Shown: positions 30,886 to 32,184 of the stretch, piece after piece
Numbering within the stretch: the first letter of the stretch is position 1
How the letters are laid out: the number at the start of each line of letters is the position of its first letter
From: Flavobacteriales bacterium
GTDB lineage: Bacteria; Bacteroidota; Bacteroidia; Flavobacteriales_C; GCA-002722245
Assembly (NCBI GenBank): GCA_002717515.1
Contig: PBEC01000026.1
Span: 1 to 32,184, forward strand
Reading direction: 5' to 3'
Length of the DNA: 32,184 nt
Program-made: the position numbers and the translations under genes
Notes under the pieces: model-generated
What the model was told of the DNA's origin: nothing
The model's input: the letters and a program-made list of their open reading frames with translations, nothing else
The model's database searches: none

Positions 30886-32184
30886 ATGCGACCAGAATTA
30901 AATGAAATACAATATATAGAGTTTTATCTACAAGGAAAATTAGATAAAGCACAACGATTAGCATTTGAAAAGAAAATGCTATCCGATGCTGGATTCAAGC
31001 AAAAAGTGGAATTACAGCAGCAACTGATGCAGGGGATAAAAAATAGAGCCTTAAGGCATAGTATTGCCAAAGCGTATCGAAAGTTCAGTTTGAAAAAGAA
31101 ACTCAAATGGGGACTTGGTGGTACTGGGATGATGATTGCAGTTGCCGGTATTGTTATTGCTCTTCAATTTTCAGGGGGTAGTGAAACCTCTTTTTCATCA
31201 GAGACTATGGAGCCATCTGTGACCGTTGATGGAAAAGAAATCGCTCCGGAAGATTTGGCTGGTAATACGCTTGAAAATCAATTTTTTACCATTAAAGGAG
31301 ATCAAGACACGGTTATTCAAACCAAAGACGGAATTTCATTTGCTATTGAAGCGGGAACATTTATTAATGAAGATGGAGAGGCGATTGATGGGGAAATCAA
31401 AGTAGCAGTAAAAGAGGCTTTGAAAGTGGATGATATATTGAGTTCAGGTCTTTCTACTGTGACAACATCCGGAGAGCAATTGGAGACTGGCGGTATGTTT
31501 TCCATTAATGCAGTAGCGGATGATGAAGTTTTAACGATTCATCCTCAAAAAGGAATATTTACTCAGGTGCCTACCGACGAAAAAAAGTCGGGGATGTCTC
31601 TTTGGCAAGGTAAATATCAAAAGGATGGTCAGATTTCATGGGGGCAGCCTAAACAGCTCGAGCAATTTTTAATCCCAATAGATATGAGTTTACTGAACTT
31701 TTACCCAAAAGACTTTGAAAGCAATCTGGAGCGATTGGGTTTTCCAAACGCCACGAAAAAACAAAAGGATAGCGTTTATTATTCGTTTGTCAGTCATTTT
31801 ACAAAAAAAGGGAGAGAGCAGTTTTTATCTGATAATAATATGATGATTTATTCTGTGGATTCTTATGGATTAAAAGAAAAAGTTACGTCAAATTTTAATA
31901 ATGGAATAGCTTCTGTAAATATAAAACCTTCAAAATATGACTATGATGAGTTTGGTGAAGAAGGTACGTCACCACCATACTATCGTTACCCCATTAAAAA
32001 TGGATTAAACCCTGCTAAAGTCAAAGCGTTTTGGAATGAGAAGTTTAATGGATCACTCCTGGCAACAAAGGAATTTGAAAAAAGGATGCATTTGATTCAC
32101 CAAACCGGCTCGGGAGAAATTTTGGATCTGTACATTAAAAATGCAGACAAAAGAATTTCAGAAATTGATGCGATGGCTGCGGAG
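30886..32184 (+). CDS. Probable membrane anti-sigma factor, partial (433 residues, open at right edge)
   Basis: Starts at ATG 30886 and stays open to the window end. Residues 1-75 are helical and charged (IEFYLQGKLDKAQRLAFEKK, then DAGFKQKVELQQQLMQGI), matching the short cytoplasmic sigma-binding region of Bacteroidota anti-sigma proteins. One membrane helix lies at about 76-95 (GLGGTGMMIAVAGIVIALQF). The remaining 335 or more residues would be periplasmic. They include a beta module, about 130-225 (DGISFAIEAGTFINEDGEAI, VKEALKVDDILSSGLSTVT, LETGGMFSINA), of a kind common in Bacteroidota surface lipoproteins, and then unassigned sequence. It is coupled to the ECF sigma gene. Anti-sigma function is inferred from position and topology; the ectodomain is much larger than in simple anti-sigma factors. 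Confidence 0.78.
   Translation, partial: MRPELNEIQYIEFYLQGKLDKAQRLAFEKKMLSDAGFKQKVELQQQLMQGIKNRALRHSIAKAYRKFSLKKKLKWGLGGTGMMIAVAGIVIALQFSGGSETSFSSETMEPSVTVDGKEIAPEDLAGNTLENQFFTIKGDQDTVIQTKDGISFAIEAGTFINEDGEAIDGEIKVAVKEALKVDDILSSGLSTVTTSGEQLETGGMFSINAVADDEVLTIHPQKGIFTQVPTDEKKSGMSLWQGKYQKDGQISWGQPKQLEQFLIPIDMSLLNFYPKDFESNLERLGFPNATKKQKDSVYYSFVSHFTKKGREQFLSDNNMMIYSVDSYGLKEKVTSNFNNGIASVNIKPSKYDYDEFGEEGTSPPYYRYPIKNGLNPAKVKAFWNEKFNGSLLATKEFEKRMHLIHQTGSGEILDLYIKNADKRISEIDAMAAE

Noticed and set aside
1-32184. tRNA, rRNA, CRISPR arrays, insertion sequences
   Set aside because: I looked for T-loop-like GGTTCRANTCC sequences with cloverleaf partners, regularly spaced repeats and transposase motifs and found none convincing; the one T-loop-like match (near 20140) is inside the TPM coding sequence.

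Overview
The window is AT-rich bacterial DNA, very probably from a Bacteroidota of the Flavobacteriales type. Two secreted proteins carry type IX secretion (T9SS) C-terminal sorting domains (type A at 2075-3028, gliding/CHU_C type B at 23680-27141). Several genes are preceded by the Bacteroidota -7 promoter element TAnnTTTG, and Shine-Dalgarno sequences are mostly absent. I see no rRNA, tRNA, CRISPR array or insertion sequence. Both ends cut through a gene.

Layout. 1-3100: a truncated lipoprotein gene, a solo XerD/integron-integrase-like tyrosine recombinase, a divergently transcribed small Zn-ribbon protein separated from it by nested palindromes, and a T9SS cargo protein ending at a strong terminator. 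3211-5266 (minus): a likely operon of a SiaC-like (DUF1987) protein, phosphatidylserine decarboxylase and a small membrane protein of unknown function. 5690-12745: one gene for a 2351-residue envelope protein (signal peptide, TPR, PD40 propeller, regulatory-like beta domain, about 1500 residues of acidic coiled coil, three SPOR repeats). 12790-14795 (minus): a polyprenyl-phosphate sugar transferase preceded by a response-regulator receiver domain with a C-terminal membrane anchor. 15124-16188 (minus): branched-chain aminotransferase ilvE. 16438-18324: htpG.

18387-22910 is the most unusual part: a tightly packed lemA-TPM-TPM cluster followed by three tandem paralogous membrane proteins that I cannot assign to a family. 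The long TPM protein and two of the three paralogs end in the same Gly-rich ...GGSW tail, with an identical 20-bp sequence at two successive gene junctions. A rhomboid protease gene follows immediately. I read this as an expanded LemA/TPM membrane system that has grown by tandem duplication.

23680-32184: a large CHU_C-type surface protein, a gmhB-like HAD phosphatase coupled to a class IV aminotransferase, an orphan SF2 helicase with a palindrome upstream, and an ECF sigma factor followed by its probable membrane anti-sigma partner, which runs off the right edge.

How the genes work together: most of the window concerns the cell envelope (phospholipid synthesis, exopolysaccharide priming, peptidoglycan-binding scaffold, T9SS surface proteins, membrane-bound regulators), mixed with ordinary housekeeping genes. 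Function calls rest on recognisable motifs in the translations. Operons, promoters and operators are inferred from spacing and symmetry only.
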